Source of the DNA: Acidobacteriota bacterium
GTDB lineage: Bacteria; Acidobacteriota; Blastocatellia; Pyrinomonadales; Pyrinomonadaceae
Direction of reading: 5' to 3'
Assembly: GCA_019239425.1 (NCBI GenBank)
Contig: JAFAZX010000005.1
Span: forward strand, 103,770 to 167,769
Length of the DNA: 64,000 nucleotides
In this document: in pieces, positions 17,317 to 26,715 of the stretch
Layout: the number at the start of each line of letters is the position of its first letter
How positions within the stretch are numbered: position 1 is the first letter of the stretch
Program-made: the position numbers and the translations under genes
The notes under the pieces: model-generated
The model's input: only the letters and a program-made list of their open reading frames with translations
The model's database searches: none
Told to the model about the DNA's origin: nothing

Positions 17317-20300
17317 ATGCCCGCCTTTCAGAGAAGCGCTTTCGTCATCACGCGCGGCCGAATCATTGCCGCACTGCTCGCCCTTGCCTTCGTGCTGGCC
17401 GCCTTCGCCGGCCCTTCCTTCCGCACGGCCTCGGCCGGCGCGGGCAGCCCGGTCACGGTCATCGTTGAGCTGAAGGGCGAGCCCGCGGCTGTCTACTCGG
17501 CGCGCGCGCGCAAGGCAGGCCGCGCCGTCTCGACCGACGAGCTGCAAGCTTACCGCGCGCAGCTCGCGGCGCAGCAGGACAAGTTCCTCGCCGCGCTCGC
17601 GTCGCGCGGCGTCACGGCCGCAGTCGCCTCGCGCGGCGTGAAGAACTACGACGGGAGCCTCGCGGCCGACGTGCCCTTGCGCTACACGCTCGTCTACGAC
17701 GGCCTCGCGCTCAAGGTGCCCGGGGCGGCCGTGCCCGCGCTCAAAGCGATGCCGGAGGTGAAGGGCGTGCGCGCCGACACGCTGCTCTACCCGCAGCTCG
17801 ACCACAGCGTGAAGTACATCGAGGCGCCGAGGGTCTACGGCGCGGTCGAGGAGCTGACGCAGTTCGACGACCTGCGCGAGGGCTACGAGGGGCAGGGCAT
17901 GTACCTCGCGGTCATCGACACGGGGATTGACTGGACGCACCCGATGTTCGGCGGCGACCCGACCCCGCCGCGCCTCGCGGTCGCGCCCGTCTCCGCCTCC
18001 GTCCCGACGAACAAGAAGGTCGTCTACTACCTGCCGCTCGCCGACGTGGCCGCCGAGGACGGCTTCGGCCACGGGACGCACGTCGCCTCGACGGCCGCCG
18101 GTTATCTCGCGCAGCACCCCGGCCCGGACGGTCTGCCGAACACGGCCGACGACATCAGGCTGCACGGCGTCGCGCCGCAGGCGAAGCTGATGTCTTACAA
18201 GGTGTGCAGCGACGTGAAGTCCACGGTCAGCCAGGTGCAGCCCATCGGCGGCTGCGAGACTTCGAACACGATCATGGCGCTCGAAGACGCGATGTCGCCC
18301 TTTACCCTGACGGGCCAGCCGAAGCCGGTCGCGCACGTCATCAACTTGAGCCTCGGGGGCGCGGGCGGGCCGGACGACCCGACCGCGGTCGCGTGCAGCA
18401 ACGCGGCGCTCGCGGGCGCGTCGGTCGTCGCCGCCTCGGGTAACGAAGGCCCCGGCGACGGGACGACGGGCAGCCCCGCCGCCGGCCGCCACGTCATCTC
18501 GGTCGGCGCGACCTCCCACCCCGGCAACGCCGCGTCGGCGTTCAAGGTGGACGTTGACGGCGGGCTGCAAGACATCCACGCCGAGCAACTCCACGGGAGC
18601 GCGGCCGTCCCCGCGGGGCTCCGGAACAACTACGTCTACTGCGGCGTGGGCGACACGCCCGACCAGTTCCCGTCTTCAGTCGCGGGCAAGATTGCGCTCA
18701 TCGCACGCGGCTCGACCGTTGACGGCGGCGCCGCGGGCACGGGCCTCTTCGCCAACAAGGCGTTGCAGGCCGCGGCCGCGGGCGCCATCGGCGCCATCAT
18801 CTTCAACAACGCGGACGGCGAAATCGAAGGCGTTACGGCCTATCACACGACCATCCCCGTGCTCGGCATCTCGAAGGCGAACGGCGAATACTTGAAGTCT
18901 CTCATCGGCACGGACGCGGCGGGCGCGGTCTCGCCGCAGCAGGTGAAGGTGCTCGCGACGCCGGGCGCGTTCAGCCCGGACATGGCGGGCTTCAGCTCGC
19001 GCGGCCCCGTGCGCGGCTTCGGGCAGGTGAAGCCGGACGTGTCGGCGCCGGGCGTCGCCGTGCTCGCGGCCGTGCCGCCGGGCAGCCTGCTCGGCGCCCT
19101 CGGCGCGCTGGAAGGGACGCCGAACTACGCGCACGTGGACGGCACCTCGATGGCCTCGCCGCACACGGCGGGCGCGGCCGTGCTCGTCCGCCAGGCGCAC
19201 CTCGACTGGACGCCCGACATGGTGCGCACGGCCCTCATCAACACTGCGACCAACCTGCGCTCGGCGGACGGGACGCCGAAGCCAGACGGCCCCACCGCCG
19301 CCGACTCGATCATCGCCGAGGGCGGCGGGCTGATTAACGTCTACGAGGCCGTCAACGCCAAGGCTTTGATGGGCGTGAAGGGCGACGGCATCGAGGAGCC
19401 CGGCATCCTCGGCAGCCACTCGTTCGGCGAGGTGCCCGTCGTCAACAGCCGCGTGGCGCACACGGCGACCGTCAACGTCACCATCCGCGACGTGTCGGGG
19501 GAGGGCGGGACTTACTTCCTCGGCGTCCTCAACAACCGCGACCTGCAACTCGCGGGCATCGGCGTCTCGCTCTCGCGGCCGAGCGTGACGGTGCCGGGGC
19601 ACGGCGAGGCGACCTTCCAGGTGGACGCCACGCTCGACGGCGACATTTTGCGCGACGTGATGGCGGCCAAGACCAACGGCTCGCAGGTACTCTTCGAGCG
19701 CTTGCAGCTCCAGTGGTTCGTCACCGCGACCCGCTCGGACGGCGACCAGTCTCTGCGCATGCCCTTCTACTTCCGCCCGGGCACTTCGCTCCCCGCCAAC
19801 CCGACCGTGGACACTTTGACGCAGACCGGCACGGTGCCCGTGGGCGACTACGGCAGCCAGCTCGCCGGCGGCGTGACCTACGTTGACGTGCCCTTCGAAG
19901 TTGACGCCTCGACCTACCAGATCGAAGCGACGACCGAGTGGTTCCTGCTGCCGACGAACGACAACCCGGACGTTGACTACGAGCTGCTCGATCCGGACGG
20001 CAACGTCATCGCCAGCTCGGGCGCGGCCGGCGGGCCGGAGTACGTGAACGTCCGCGTTAACCGCGCCGGCACCTACACGCACCGCGTCGTCGGCTTCACC
20101 AACGCCGCGACGCAGTTCACCATCACGACGAAGCTGACGAAGGGCGCGGCGCCGCCTTCGCTTCAGACCATAAGCGGCGAGTTCACGGACGCACAGAATC
20201 GACAGGTGGACTTCGACGGCGCCTTCACGCTCGCGTGGCAGCCCGCGGGGGGCGAGCGCAGCTTCGAGGTCGAACGCTCGGCCGACGGCGGCCAGACGTG

Positions 20301-20973
20301 GGAGGTGGTCGCACAGCCCGCCGCGGGCACATCGAGCGTCGCGCTCACTGACCAGCCCGACGGCGAGCTGCGCTTCCGCGTGCGGGGATTGCACGACGGG
20401 CAGATTGGCTTCTACGTCACGCCCGCGAGCGCGGCGCAGACGGTGCTCGTTGACCGGCGCACGCTCGTGGACATCACGAACGCCGTGCAGACGGCGATGT
20501 CGAACGTGACGTTCGCCAACGGGGTCTTCCAGCTCGATCTGAATTTGACGAACGCGACGGCGAACACCTACCTGCCGCGCGTCGAGCTGCGGGTCGTCGG
20601 CGTCAGCTCGGGCTCGGGCGCGGTGCGCGTGTCGAACGCGGACGACGGCGGCGCGGGCACGGCCCAGTCGCCCGCACTCTTCGACTACTCGACGAGCCTC
20701 GGCTCAGACCAGACGTTCAGCGGCGCCGAGACGACCGCGGCGCGCACGCTCCGCTTCACAGACCCGCGCGGGGAACTCTTCACCTACGACATACGGGTGA
20801 CGGCCTACCAGCGCGCCTCGGGCGCGGGCGGCGGCGCTCCGGCGGGAGGTACGTCGGGCGGCACGTCCGGCGGCACGTCGCAGTCCGGCCCGGCCCCGAC
20901 CTCTCTGCTGAGGGTTGCGGCCAACCCGCTGACGAAGAGCGTGAGCGTCAAACTCGTGGGCGCGCTGAAGTAG
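17317..20973 (+). CDS. Large secreted S8 subtilase with PA domain (subtilase 4)
   Basis: 1218 residues. ATG 17317 has GAGGAG ten bases upstream. A signal peptide covers about 1-38. An inhibitor-I9-like propeptide (about 45-165) precedes the catalytic domain: Asp201 (VIDTGIDWTHPMF), His252 (GFGHGTHVAS), Ser611 (VDGTSMASPHTAG). Between His and Ser sits a protease-associated (PA) insert, about 425-530, marked by GKIALIARG and GAIGAIIFNN. This is the Vpr/lactocepin-like layout. Beta-rich domains follow, with an FN3-like module near 950-1040. The last 170 residues form a module shared with the next gene: a beta domain, a GGTSGGTSGGTS linker and an SLLRVAANPL tail. It is nine bases upstream of the sialidase-like gene, so probably co-translated. 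Confidence 0.9.
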   Translation: MPAFQRSAFVITRGRIIAALLALAFVLAAFAGPSFRTASAGAGSPVTVIVELKGEPAAVYSARARKAGRAVSTDELQAYRAQLAAQQDKFLAALASRGVTAAVASRGVKNYDGSLAADVPLRYTLVYDGLALKVPGAAVPALKAMPEVKGVRADTLLYPQLDHSVKYIEAPRVYGAVEELTQFDDLREGYEGQGMYLAVIDTGIDWTHPMFGGDPTPPRLAVAPVSASVPTNKKVVYYLPLADVAAEDGFGHGTHVASTAAGYLAQHPGPDGLPNTADDIRLHGVAPQAKLMSYKVCSDVKSTVSQVQPIGGCETSNTIMALEDAMSPFTLTGQPKPVAHVINLSLGGAGGPDDPTAVACSNAALAGASVVAASGNEGPGDGTTGSPAAGRHVISVGATSHPGNAASAFKVDVDGGLQDIHAEQLHGSAAVPAGLRNNYVYCGVGDTPDQFPSSVAGKIALIARGSTVDGGAAGTGLFANKALQAAAAGAIGAIIFNNADGEIEGVTAYHTTIPVLGISKANGEYLKSLIGTDAAGAVSPQQVKVLATPGAFSPDMAGFSSRGPVRGFGQVKPDVSAPGVAVLAAVPPGSLLGALGALEGTPNYAHVDGTSMASPHTAGAAVLVRQAHLDWTPDMVRTALINTATNLRSADGTPKPDGPTAADSIIAEGGGLINVYEAVNAKALMGVKGDGIEEPGILGSHSFGEVPVVNSRVAHTATVNVTIRDVSGEGGTYFLGVLNNRDLQLAGIGVSLSRPSVTVPGHGEATFQVDATLDGDILRDVMAAKTNGSQVLFERLQLQWFVTATRSDGDQSLRMPFYFRPGTSLPANPTVDTLTQTGTVPVGDYGSQLAGGVTYVDVPFEVDASTYQIEATTEWFLLPTNDNPDVDYELLDPDGNVIASSGAAGGPEYVNVRVNRAGTYTHRVVGFTNAATQFTITTKLTKGAAPPSLQTISGEFTDAQNRQVDFDGAFTLAWQPAGGERSFEVERSADGGQTWEVVAQPAAGTSSVALTDQPDGELRFRVRGLHDGQIGFYVTPASAAQTVLVDRRTLVDITNAVQTAMSNVTFANGVFQLDLNLTNATANTYLPRVELRVVGVSSGSGAVRVSNADDGGAGTAQSPALFDYSTSLGSDQTFSGAETTAARTLRFTDPRGELFTYDIRVTAYQRASGAGGGAPAGGTSGGTSGGTSQSGPAPTSLLRVAANPLTKSVSVKLVGALK

Positions 20974-20981
20974 GAGGAGTC

Positions 20982-23810
20982 ATGTCGAGAAGACTCTGCT
21001 TGACGTTGACGCTGGCGTTCGTCGCCTCGCTCGCGGGCTTTGCGGGCGGGGCGGCGGGCGCATCACCCGAGCCGCAGGCGACGCCGACGCCCGCGCCGGA
21101 CGCGATTACTTTCCACAACAACACGATGGCCGACTTCTCCGCGACGAGCGGCGAGCCCATCGTCAAGGTTGACCCGCGGGATCGCATCTTCGCCACCTCG
21201 CCCTTCGGCGTGAGCACGACCTTGAGCCTGCTCTGGCGCTCGGACGACGGCGGGCGCAGCTATCGTTCGATGGGGACGCCCGTCACGCGCGACGCCGTCA
21301 ACGGCCCCGGCGGCGGCGACACCGACGTGGACTTCGACGCGAAGGGGCGCGTCTACTACGTTGACCTCTCCGCGGCCTGCGTCACCGCGGCCGTCTCGGA
21401 GGACGGCGGGCAGACCTTCGCGCCCGAGCGCACCAACTACGTGACCTGCGTGAGCGACGAGACCGACGGCGCGGCCGTGGACGACCGCCAGTGGGTCGCG
21501 GGCTTCGGCGACGGCCGCGGGTTCGTCACCTGGCGCAACTTCGAGGGCGGCGGCTTCTACATGTTCCGCACGCGCGACGGCGGGCTGACGTGGGACAAGG
21601 GGCGGCAACTCGGCTCGGTCAGTCAGTCGGGGCCGCTCAAGGCCGACAAGACGAAGCGGCGCGTGAAGGTGAACGGGGTCGAGCGCGACGCGATCCTCCT
21701 CTACCAGATTTACTATTCGGGCAGCAGCATCCGCATGTTCCGCGTCACAGACCTCGACGACGGGTCGGAGCCGATAGTCGAAGACAAGCTCATCTACAAT
21801 TCGACTTCGGGCTCGGTCAACAACGTCTTCCCCGTCATCTCCGTTGACCGCGCGGGGAACCTCTACGCCGTCTGGTCGCAGTCGGCGTCCGCCATCTACA
21901 TGGTCACCTCGACCGACCGCGGCGACACCTGGTCACAGCCGAAACGCGTGAGCCCGCCGACGATGACGGGCTCGATCATCATGCCGTGGGTCGTCGCAGG
22001 CGACCCGGGCCGCGCGGCCGTCGCATGGTACCGCGGCTCGATGCCGGGCAACCCGAACTCGCTCGCCAACGAGTGGACGATTCACATGGCGCAGACGTTG
22101 AACGCGCTCGACCCGTCCCCGGCGTTCCAGACCGTGCAGGTGAGTCAGAACGTCATCCACCGCGGCGAGATCTGTCTCGAAGGCACGCTCTGCGACGCGG
22201 AGGGGCGCGACCGCAGCTTCCTCGAATACCCTTCGATAGACATGGACTCGAAGGGCGCGGCCGTCATCGTCTACAACGACAACACGAACCAGTCCGAGGG
22301 GCCTTACGTCATGCTTGCGAAGCAGGCGACGGGGCCGAGCCTGCTCGCCTCGGTCGGCCGTCTGGGCACGGAGCCGGGCGCCGTCACGCTGTCGGCGCCT
22401 TCGCCGGGCACTCTGGTGAACGGCGATCTGCTGACGCTCGAAGGCACACACACCCTGCCGCCGAAGAACTTTGACCGCGACGAGGCGAACGACGCGTTCT
22501 ACCAGTCGGCGGGCGCGGGCCTGCCCGGCGCAGACCTCCGCTCGGTCGCTTTGCGCGAGCAGGGCGACTCGCTCGTCGTCGAGATGCAGGTGGCAGACCT
22601 CTCTTCGTCGGCAATCACGTCGGCGGCGAGCGCTTCGCAAGGGACGGGGCTCCTCTACCTGACGCAGTGGGACTACGCCGACACGATCTACTGGCTCGCG
22701 GCCGAGATGAACGGCGCCCAGACGAGCTTCTACACCGGCACGCTCGGCATGATCCGCTCGGCCACCTCGAAGAAGTTCATCACATACAACCCCGACCTCT
22801 CGAAGTCGCAGTCGTTGAAGGGGCAGGTGCAGGGGAACACGATCAGCATCACCGTGCCGAAGGTTCTGGTGGGCAGCCCTGTCAACGGCGCTCCGTTCCA
22901 CACGGTGACGGGCTACGCCCTGTCGGAGCGCGCGCCCTTGCTTCCAATCGGCGCAGACCTGCCGAACGCGCCCGCGCCGGCGCCGAAGACGACGAGCCTC
23001 CTGGGCGACCCGACCTCTCTGCCCGCGCTGCTCGACGCCTCGGGCGCGGCCACGTACACGGCGGGCGACGGCGGGCCTCTGTCGGACGGCGTGGTCGAGG
23101 TCTCCTTCGACGACCCCGGGTTCGCGAGCCCGCGCGCCGCCGCCTTCTCTTCCGACCCGACTTCGAGCCGCTGGCAGTTGCAACTCTCGGCGGGCGATCT
23201 CGCGCCGGGCCCGCACACGGCCTACGTGCGCCAGCGCATCGGCGGCCGCGCGGCTTCCGTCCCCGTGTCGGTCGCGTTCACGGTGTCGGACAAGGTGGAG
23301 CGCGACGTGACTTCGCTCGTCACGCTCGACGCGCGCAACACCTCCGTGCTCGCGGGCTCGGTCTCGTACGACCTTTTGTTGAGGAACGCTTCGGCGCAGA
23401 CGGTCTACACACCGCTCGCGGCGCGCGTCTCCAAACTCACGTCCGCGTCGAACGGCGTGACGGTCGCCAACGCGGACAACGGGCAGGCGGGCGCGGGCGC
23501 CTCGTTCGACTACGGCGGCGCGGTCGGCGGCGACGCCACGCTCGCGCCGAACGAGACGACGGCCGCGCGGCGTCTGCGCTTCAACAACCCTTCGAACGAG
23601 CCGTTCACGGTCGAGTTTCAAATCGTCGGCCAACTGCCGCGGGGTTCGAGCGCGGGCGGGGCGACGACTTCGGGCACGTCAACTTCGGGCGGTTCAAATT
23701 CGGCGGGCACGGGCTCGACTTCAACGTCCGCAAACGGGCTGGTCACATCCGTCCTGCGCGTCACCTACAACCCTCTGTTGGGCACAACGACGGTCGAGCG
23801 TTTGAAGTGA
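20982..23810 (+). CDS. Secreted sialidase-fold (BNR/Asp-box) protein
   Basis: 942 residues. ATG 20982 follows AGGAGGAGTC. A signal peptide (LCLTLTLAFVASLAGFAGG) and a Pro/Thr linker lead into a beta-propeller with Asp boxes SDDGGRSY (87-94), SEDGGQTF (139-146), TRDGGLTW (197-204) and STDRGDTW (near 311). Asp boxes mark sialidases and many non-enzymatic propellers. I do not see the Arg triad or the RIP motif of true sialidases clearly, so glycosidase activity is not assured. The C-terminal 170 residues (from about 771) match the C-terminal module of subtilase 4: a beta domain, a Ser/Gly/Thr-rich linker and an SVLRVTYNPL tail. The gene closes the subtilase operon. Confidence 0.82.
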   Translation: MSRRLCLTLTLAFVASLAGFAGGAAGASPEPQATPTPAPDAITFHNNTMADFSATSGEPIVKVDPRDRIFATSPFGVSTTLSLLWRSDDGGRSYRSMGTPVTRDAVNGPGGGDTDVDFDAKGRVYYVDLSAACVTAAVSEDGGQTFAPERTNYVTCVSDETDGAAVDDRQWVAGFGDGRGFVTWRNFEGGGFYMFRTRDGGLTWDKGRQLGSVSQSGPLKADKTKRRVKVNGVERDAILLYQIYYSGSSIRMFRVTDLDDGSEPIVEDKLIYNSTSGSVNNVFPVISVDRAGNLYAVWSQSASAIYMVTSTDRGDTWSQPKRVSPPTMTGSIIMPWVVAGDPGRAAVAWYRGSMPGNPNSLANEWTIHMAQTLNALDPSPAFQTVQVSQNVIHRGEICLEGTLCDAEGRDRSFLEYPSIDMDSKGAAVIVYNDNTNQSEGPYVMLAKQATGPSLLASVGRLGTEPGAVTLSAPSPGTLVNGDLLTLEGTHTLPPKNFDRDEANDAFYQSAGAGLPGADLRSVALREQGDSLVVEMQVADLSSSAITSAASASQGTGLLYLTQWDYADTIYWLAAEMNGAQTSFYTGTLGMIRSATSKKFITYNPDLSKSQSLKGQVQGNTISITVPKVLVGSPVNGAPFHTVTGYALSERAPLLPIGADLPNAPAPAPKTTSLLGDPTSLPALLDASGAATYTAGDGGPLSDGVVEVSFDDPGFASPRAAAFSSDPTSSRWQLQLSAGDLAPGPHTAYVRQRIGGRAASVPVSVAFTVSDKVERDVTSLVTLDARNTSVLAGSVSYDLLLRNASAQTVYTPLAARVSKLTSASNGVTVANADNGQAGAGASFDYGGAVGGDATLAPNETTAARRLRFNNPSNEPFTVEFQIVGQLPRGSSAGGATTSGTSTSGGSNSAGTGSTSTSANGLVTSVLRVTYNPLLGTTTVERLK

Positions 23811-23924
23811 GGTGGAGTTGATGAGCTTCGGGACGATGGCGGGCGACGGGCGCGCGACTTGATGACTCTCGCGTGAGGTTCGAGCTACGGTGGGGCTCGC
23901 CTCTGTCTCTCCCCGCCCTGCCGG

Positions 23925-23959
23925 GGGGCGCTTGCGGCGCAGGCGCCCCGATTATTTTT
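23925..23959. terminator. Rho-independent terminator after the secretome cluster
   Basis: An 11-bp stem GGGGCGCTTGC / GCAGGCGCCCC (one wobble) with a GGC loop at 23925-23949 is followed by GATTATTTTT. This is the clearest intrinsic terminator in the window and reads for the plus-strand cluster. The T-tract overlaps the stop codon of the convergent cyclophilin gene. The 23811-23924 stretch holds no gene that I can support. Confidence 0.8.
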
Positions 23960-24650
23960 GAGGCTGGTCGGGAGGCGGCTGGCAGAGCGCGACGCGGGCG
24001 CGGCGGATGCGGACGGGGTTCTTCGGCTTCTCGCCGTCGAGTTCTCCGGCGGCGATCTTGTCCACGACCTCCATCCCCGTGCGCACGCGGCCGAAGGCGG
24101 CGAAGGTGCCGTCGAGGTGCGGGGCGTCGTTCAGCAGGATGAAGAAGTGCGTGGTGGCGGCGTTCGCCTCCGTCGGCCGCGCGAGCGAGACGACGCCGCG
24201 GAGGTGCTTGACCGGGTTCGGCTCGTCGGGCACCTTGCGCGAGGCGCGGCGGATGAGTTCCGGCGTCAGCGTCTCGCGCGTCGCCACGTTCCCGCCCTGC
24301 ACGACGAAGTCCTTCACGACGCGGCTGAAGGTCGTCGTGTCGAACGCGCCGATGGAGACGAGGTTGAGGAAGTTGCGCGCCGACTCGGGCGCCGCCTCCG
24401 ACAGAACCTCGATGACGATGTCGCCCGCCTCCGTCTCAAGCGTCACGCAGCGCCCCGCCATCTGCTGCGGCGTCATCTTGTCGAAAGGCTCGGGCGCCTC
24501 CGTCTCGCCCGCCGGCCGCGCGTTCTTCTTCGCCGCCGGCGGCTCCTGCTTCGGCTCCGGCGTCTGCTGCGGCTGCTGCGCGAACGCCTCACCGGCGAGA
24601 CACGGCAGGAGGCACAAGAGGCCGCTTGCAATCAACGCTCTCAGTCTCAT
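23952..24650 (-). CDS. Secreted peptidyl-prolyl cis-trans isomerase (cyclophilin type)
   Basis: 232 residues. A signal peptide (LIASGLLCLLPCLAGEAFA) and a Gln/Pro/Lys-rich linker precede a cyclophilin domain from about 66. Family motifs are NFLNLVSIGAFDTTTFSRVV, FVVQGGN, a substrate-site TTHFFILLNDAPHLDG, and FAAFGRVRTGMEVVDKI. The catalytic Arg lies in FSRV. It catalyses proline isomerisation in the periplasm, probably assisting folding of exported proteins, which suits the neighbouring protease cluster. It lacks a good Shine-Dalgarno. Confidence 0.92.
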   Translation of the reverse strand: MRLRALIASGLLCLLPCLAGEAFAQQPQQTPEPKQEPPAAKKNARPAGETEAPEPFDKMTPQQMAGRCVTLETEAGDIVIEVLSEAAPESARNFLNLVSIGAFDTTTFSRVVKDFVVQGGNVATRETLTPELIRRASRKVPDEPNPVKHLRGVVSLARPTEANAATTHFFILLNDAPHLDGTFAAFGRVRTGMEVVDKIAAGELDGEKPKNPVRIRRARVALCQPPPDQPQK

Positions 24651-24671
24651 CGCTCTAAAGACAATTGGAAA

Positions 24672-24739
24672 AGTAGGCAGTAGGCAGATGGCAGTAGGCA
24701 GTTGAAGAACTATTGTCTCAACTGCCTACTGCCATCTGC
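24672..24739. repeat. Tandem-word inverted repeat, GGCAGTA class, copy A2
   Basis: The arms 24684-24703 and 24720-24739 are perfect 20-bp reverse complements (GCAGATGGCAGTAGGCAGTT and its complement) with a 16-bp loop. A further GTAGGCAGTA unit flanks the left arm. The right arm abuts the stop codon of the M28 peptidase, so the element starts exactly at that gene's 3' end when read on the minus strand. Confidence 0.88.
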
Positions 24740-26494
24740 TCACGCGCCGGACTTGAGCGACTCGTCGCGCTTGGCCTTGAACTCGGTGCCGGGCTTCCAC
24801 TCGGGGTACTTGTCGCCCTGCAACACGCGGTAGCCGACGGCGAGGAGGAGCTGCGCGTCCTCGACGGCGCCGGACAAGTCCCAGTCGGGCTTCACCTCGT
24901 CGGAGGGCTTGTGGTAGTCGTGCGCGGTGTAGTCGTCGCGCTTCTGCTTGGCGAAGCTCGGGTCTTTGCCGACGTAGCTCGTGCCCGACTCCGGGTCGAG
25001 CGCCGGCACGCCCTGCTTGGCGAACTCGAAGTGGTCGGAGCGGTAGAAGCTCCCCTTCTCGGGCTCGGGGTCGGGCGAGATGGTGCGGCCGCCCTGCGCC
25101 TGTGCCACCTCGCGCGCCACGTCGTCGAGCGTCGAGTTGCCGAGCCCGATGAGCGTGATGTCGGAGGTGTGCCCCCACTGGTTGATGCCGTCGATGTTGA
25201 TGTTGGCGAGCGTCTTGTTGAGCGGGTAGAGCGGGTGCTCGGCGTAGTACTTCGCGCCGAGCAAGCCCTTCTCCTCGCCCGTGACGGCGATGAAGATGAC
25301 GGAGCGCTTCGGCGGCGTTGCAAGCTTCGTGAAGCCCTCGGCGATCTCCAGCACCGTGGCGACGCCCGAGGCGTTGTCAATCGCGCCGTTGTAGATGCCG
25401 TCGCCCTGCGCCTTGTCGTCCTTGCCCAGGTGATCCCAGTGCGCGGAGTAGATGACGTACTCGTTCTTCAGGGTCGGGTCTGAGCCTTCGAGCTTCGCCA
25501 GGACGTTCTGCGAGTCGATGGTGCGCAGCGTGTTCTTGATGTGGAAGGTCGCCTTCGCGTTCAAGGCGACGGGCTTGAAATCCTTCGTCGTCGCGGCCTT
25601 GTGCAGGGCGTCGAAGTCCTGGCCCGCGGCGGCGAACAGCTCCTTCGCCTTGTCCAGAGTGATCCACGACTCGACGCCGACGCGCCCCGCGTTCTTGTCG
25701 GGCGAGACGATGTCGAAGTTCTCGCGCCCCCAACTGCCGGAGACAACTTCAAAAGGATAACCGGCGGGGCCTTCCTCGTGGACGATGACGCAGGCGGCCG
25801 CGCCCTTGCGCGAAGCCTCCTCGTACTTGTACGTCCAGCGGCCGTAGTAGGTCATCGCCTTGCCCTTGAAGACGTTCGGGTCAAGCTCGTTCGGGTTCGA
25901 AGGCGAGGGGACGGCCGGGTCGTTGACGAGCATGACGACGGTCTTGCCCTTCACGTCCACGCCCTTGTAGTCGTCCCAGCCGTACTCGGGCGCCTCGACG
26001 CCGTAGCCGACGAAGACCACGTCCGAGTTATCGACGTTCACCTGCGGCTCGTAGCGACGCGAGACGGCGACGTAATCCTTGAGGTTCTCAAGCTTCAACT
26101 CCTTGCCGCCGGCCTTGAAACTGGCCTCGGGCTCGGCGCGGAAGCCCGCGAGCGGCACCTTCTGCACGAACGTGCCGTCGGGGTTGCCGGGCTTGAGGCC
26201 GAGCTTCTGGAACTGCTCGGTGATGTACTTGACCGACAGTTCCTCGCCCTTCGTGCCGGGGCCGCGCCCCTCGTAGGCGTCGGACGAAAGCTCTTTGATG
26301 TGGCGCAGGAGGTCGTCCGAGTTGATCGAGTCGAGCGCGGGCTTGAGTTCCGGCGGGAGCGCCGCGGCCGTGGCGGCGGCGGGCGTCGGGGTGGTCGCGG
26401 CCGCGTTGTTGTTGGACGGCGCGGTGGTCGTGCACGCGCCCGCGCACGTGGCAAGGGCGGCGAGCGCGAAGGCGGCTAAGAAACGTCTGTTCAT
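24740..26494 (-). CDS. M28 family zinc aminopeptidase with PA domain, probable lipoprotein
   Basis: 584 residues. The N-terminus ([17 protein letters not shown]) has Cys17 and Cys21 after a hydrophobic stretch, a plausible though non-ideal lipobox, followed by a Thr/Pro/Ala-rich linker. A PA-type insert with [21 protein letters not shown] is typical. The di-zinc M28 site is visible: YSAHWDHLG, then [43 protein letters not shown] and the late His in DYHKPSDE. These enzymes remove N-terminal residues from peptides outside the cytoplasm. It may process products of the nearby subtilases. It lies upstream of the cyclophilin gene on the same strand, separated by repeat A2. Confidence 0.92.
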   Translation of the reverse strand: MNRRFLAAFALAALATCAGACTTTAPSNNNAAATTPTPAAATAAALPPELKPALDSINSDDLLRHIKELSSDAYEGRGPGTKGEELSVKYITEQFQKLGLKPGNPDGTFVQKVPLAGFRAEPEASFKAGGKELKLENLKDYVAVSRRYEPQVNVDNSDVVFVGYGVEAPEYGWDDYKGVDVKGKTVVMLVNDPAVPSPSNPNELDPNVFKGKAMTYYGRWTYKYEEASRKGAAACVIVHEEGPAGYPFEVVSGSWGRENFDIVSPDKNAGRVGVESWITLDKAKELFAAAGQDFDALHKAATTKDFKPVALNAKATFHIKNTLRTIDSQNVLAKLEGSDPTLKNEYVIYSAHWDHLGKDDKAQGDGIYNGAIDNASGVATVLEIAEGFTKLATPPKRSVIFIAVTGEEKGLLGAKYYAEHPLYPLNKTLANINIDGINQWGHTSDITLIGLGNSTLDDVAREVAQAQGGRTISPDPEPEKGSFYRSDHFEFAKQGVPALDPESGTSYVGKDPSFAKQKRDDYTAHDYHKPSDEVKPDWDLSGAVEDAQLLLAVGYRVLQGDKYPEWKPGTEFKAKRDESLKSGA

Positions 26495-26715
26495 CGTCCG
26501 TGTGGCCTCGCTTTAGGAAGAGAAGTGTGTGCTGCCGAACGTTACGCCGCGCCCCGCTTTGAAGTCAAACGCGCGGGCGAAGAGAGGCGGGCCGCCGCGC
26601 TGGACTTAATCCAACGCGCCGGCCGCCCCACCCGTTACAACCGGCCGCGCGTGAGTTACAATCTCGCCCGTTGACTCCCCGGCACCGCCGTTGGCCCGCT
26701 CCGTTTAAGAAGGAA

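Noticed and set aside
24740..24790. Interpreting repeat A2 as part of the M28 coding region
   Set aside because: The stop codon at 24740 abuts the repeat and the protein already has the full family length.
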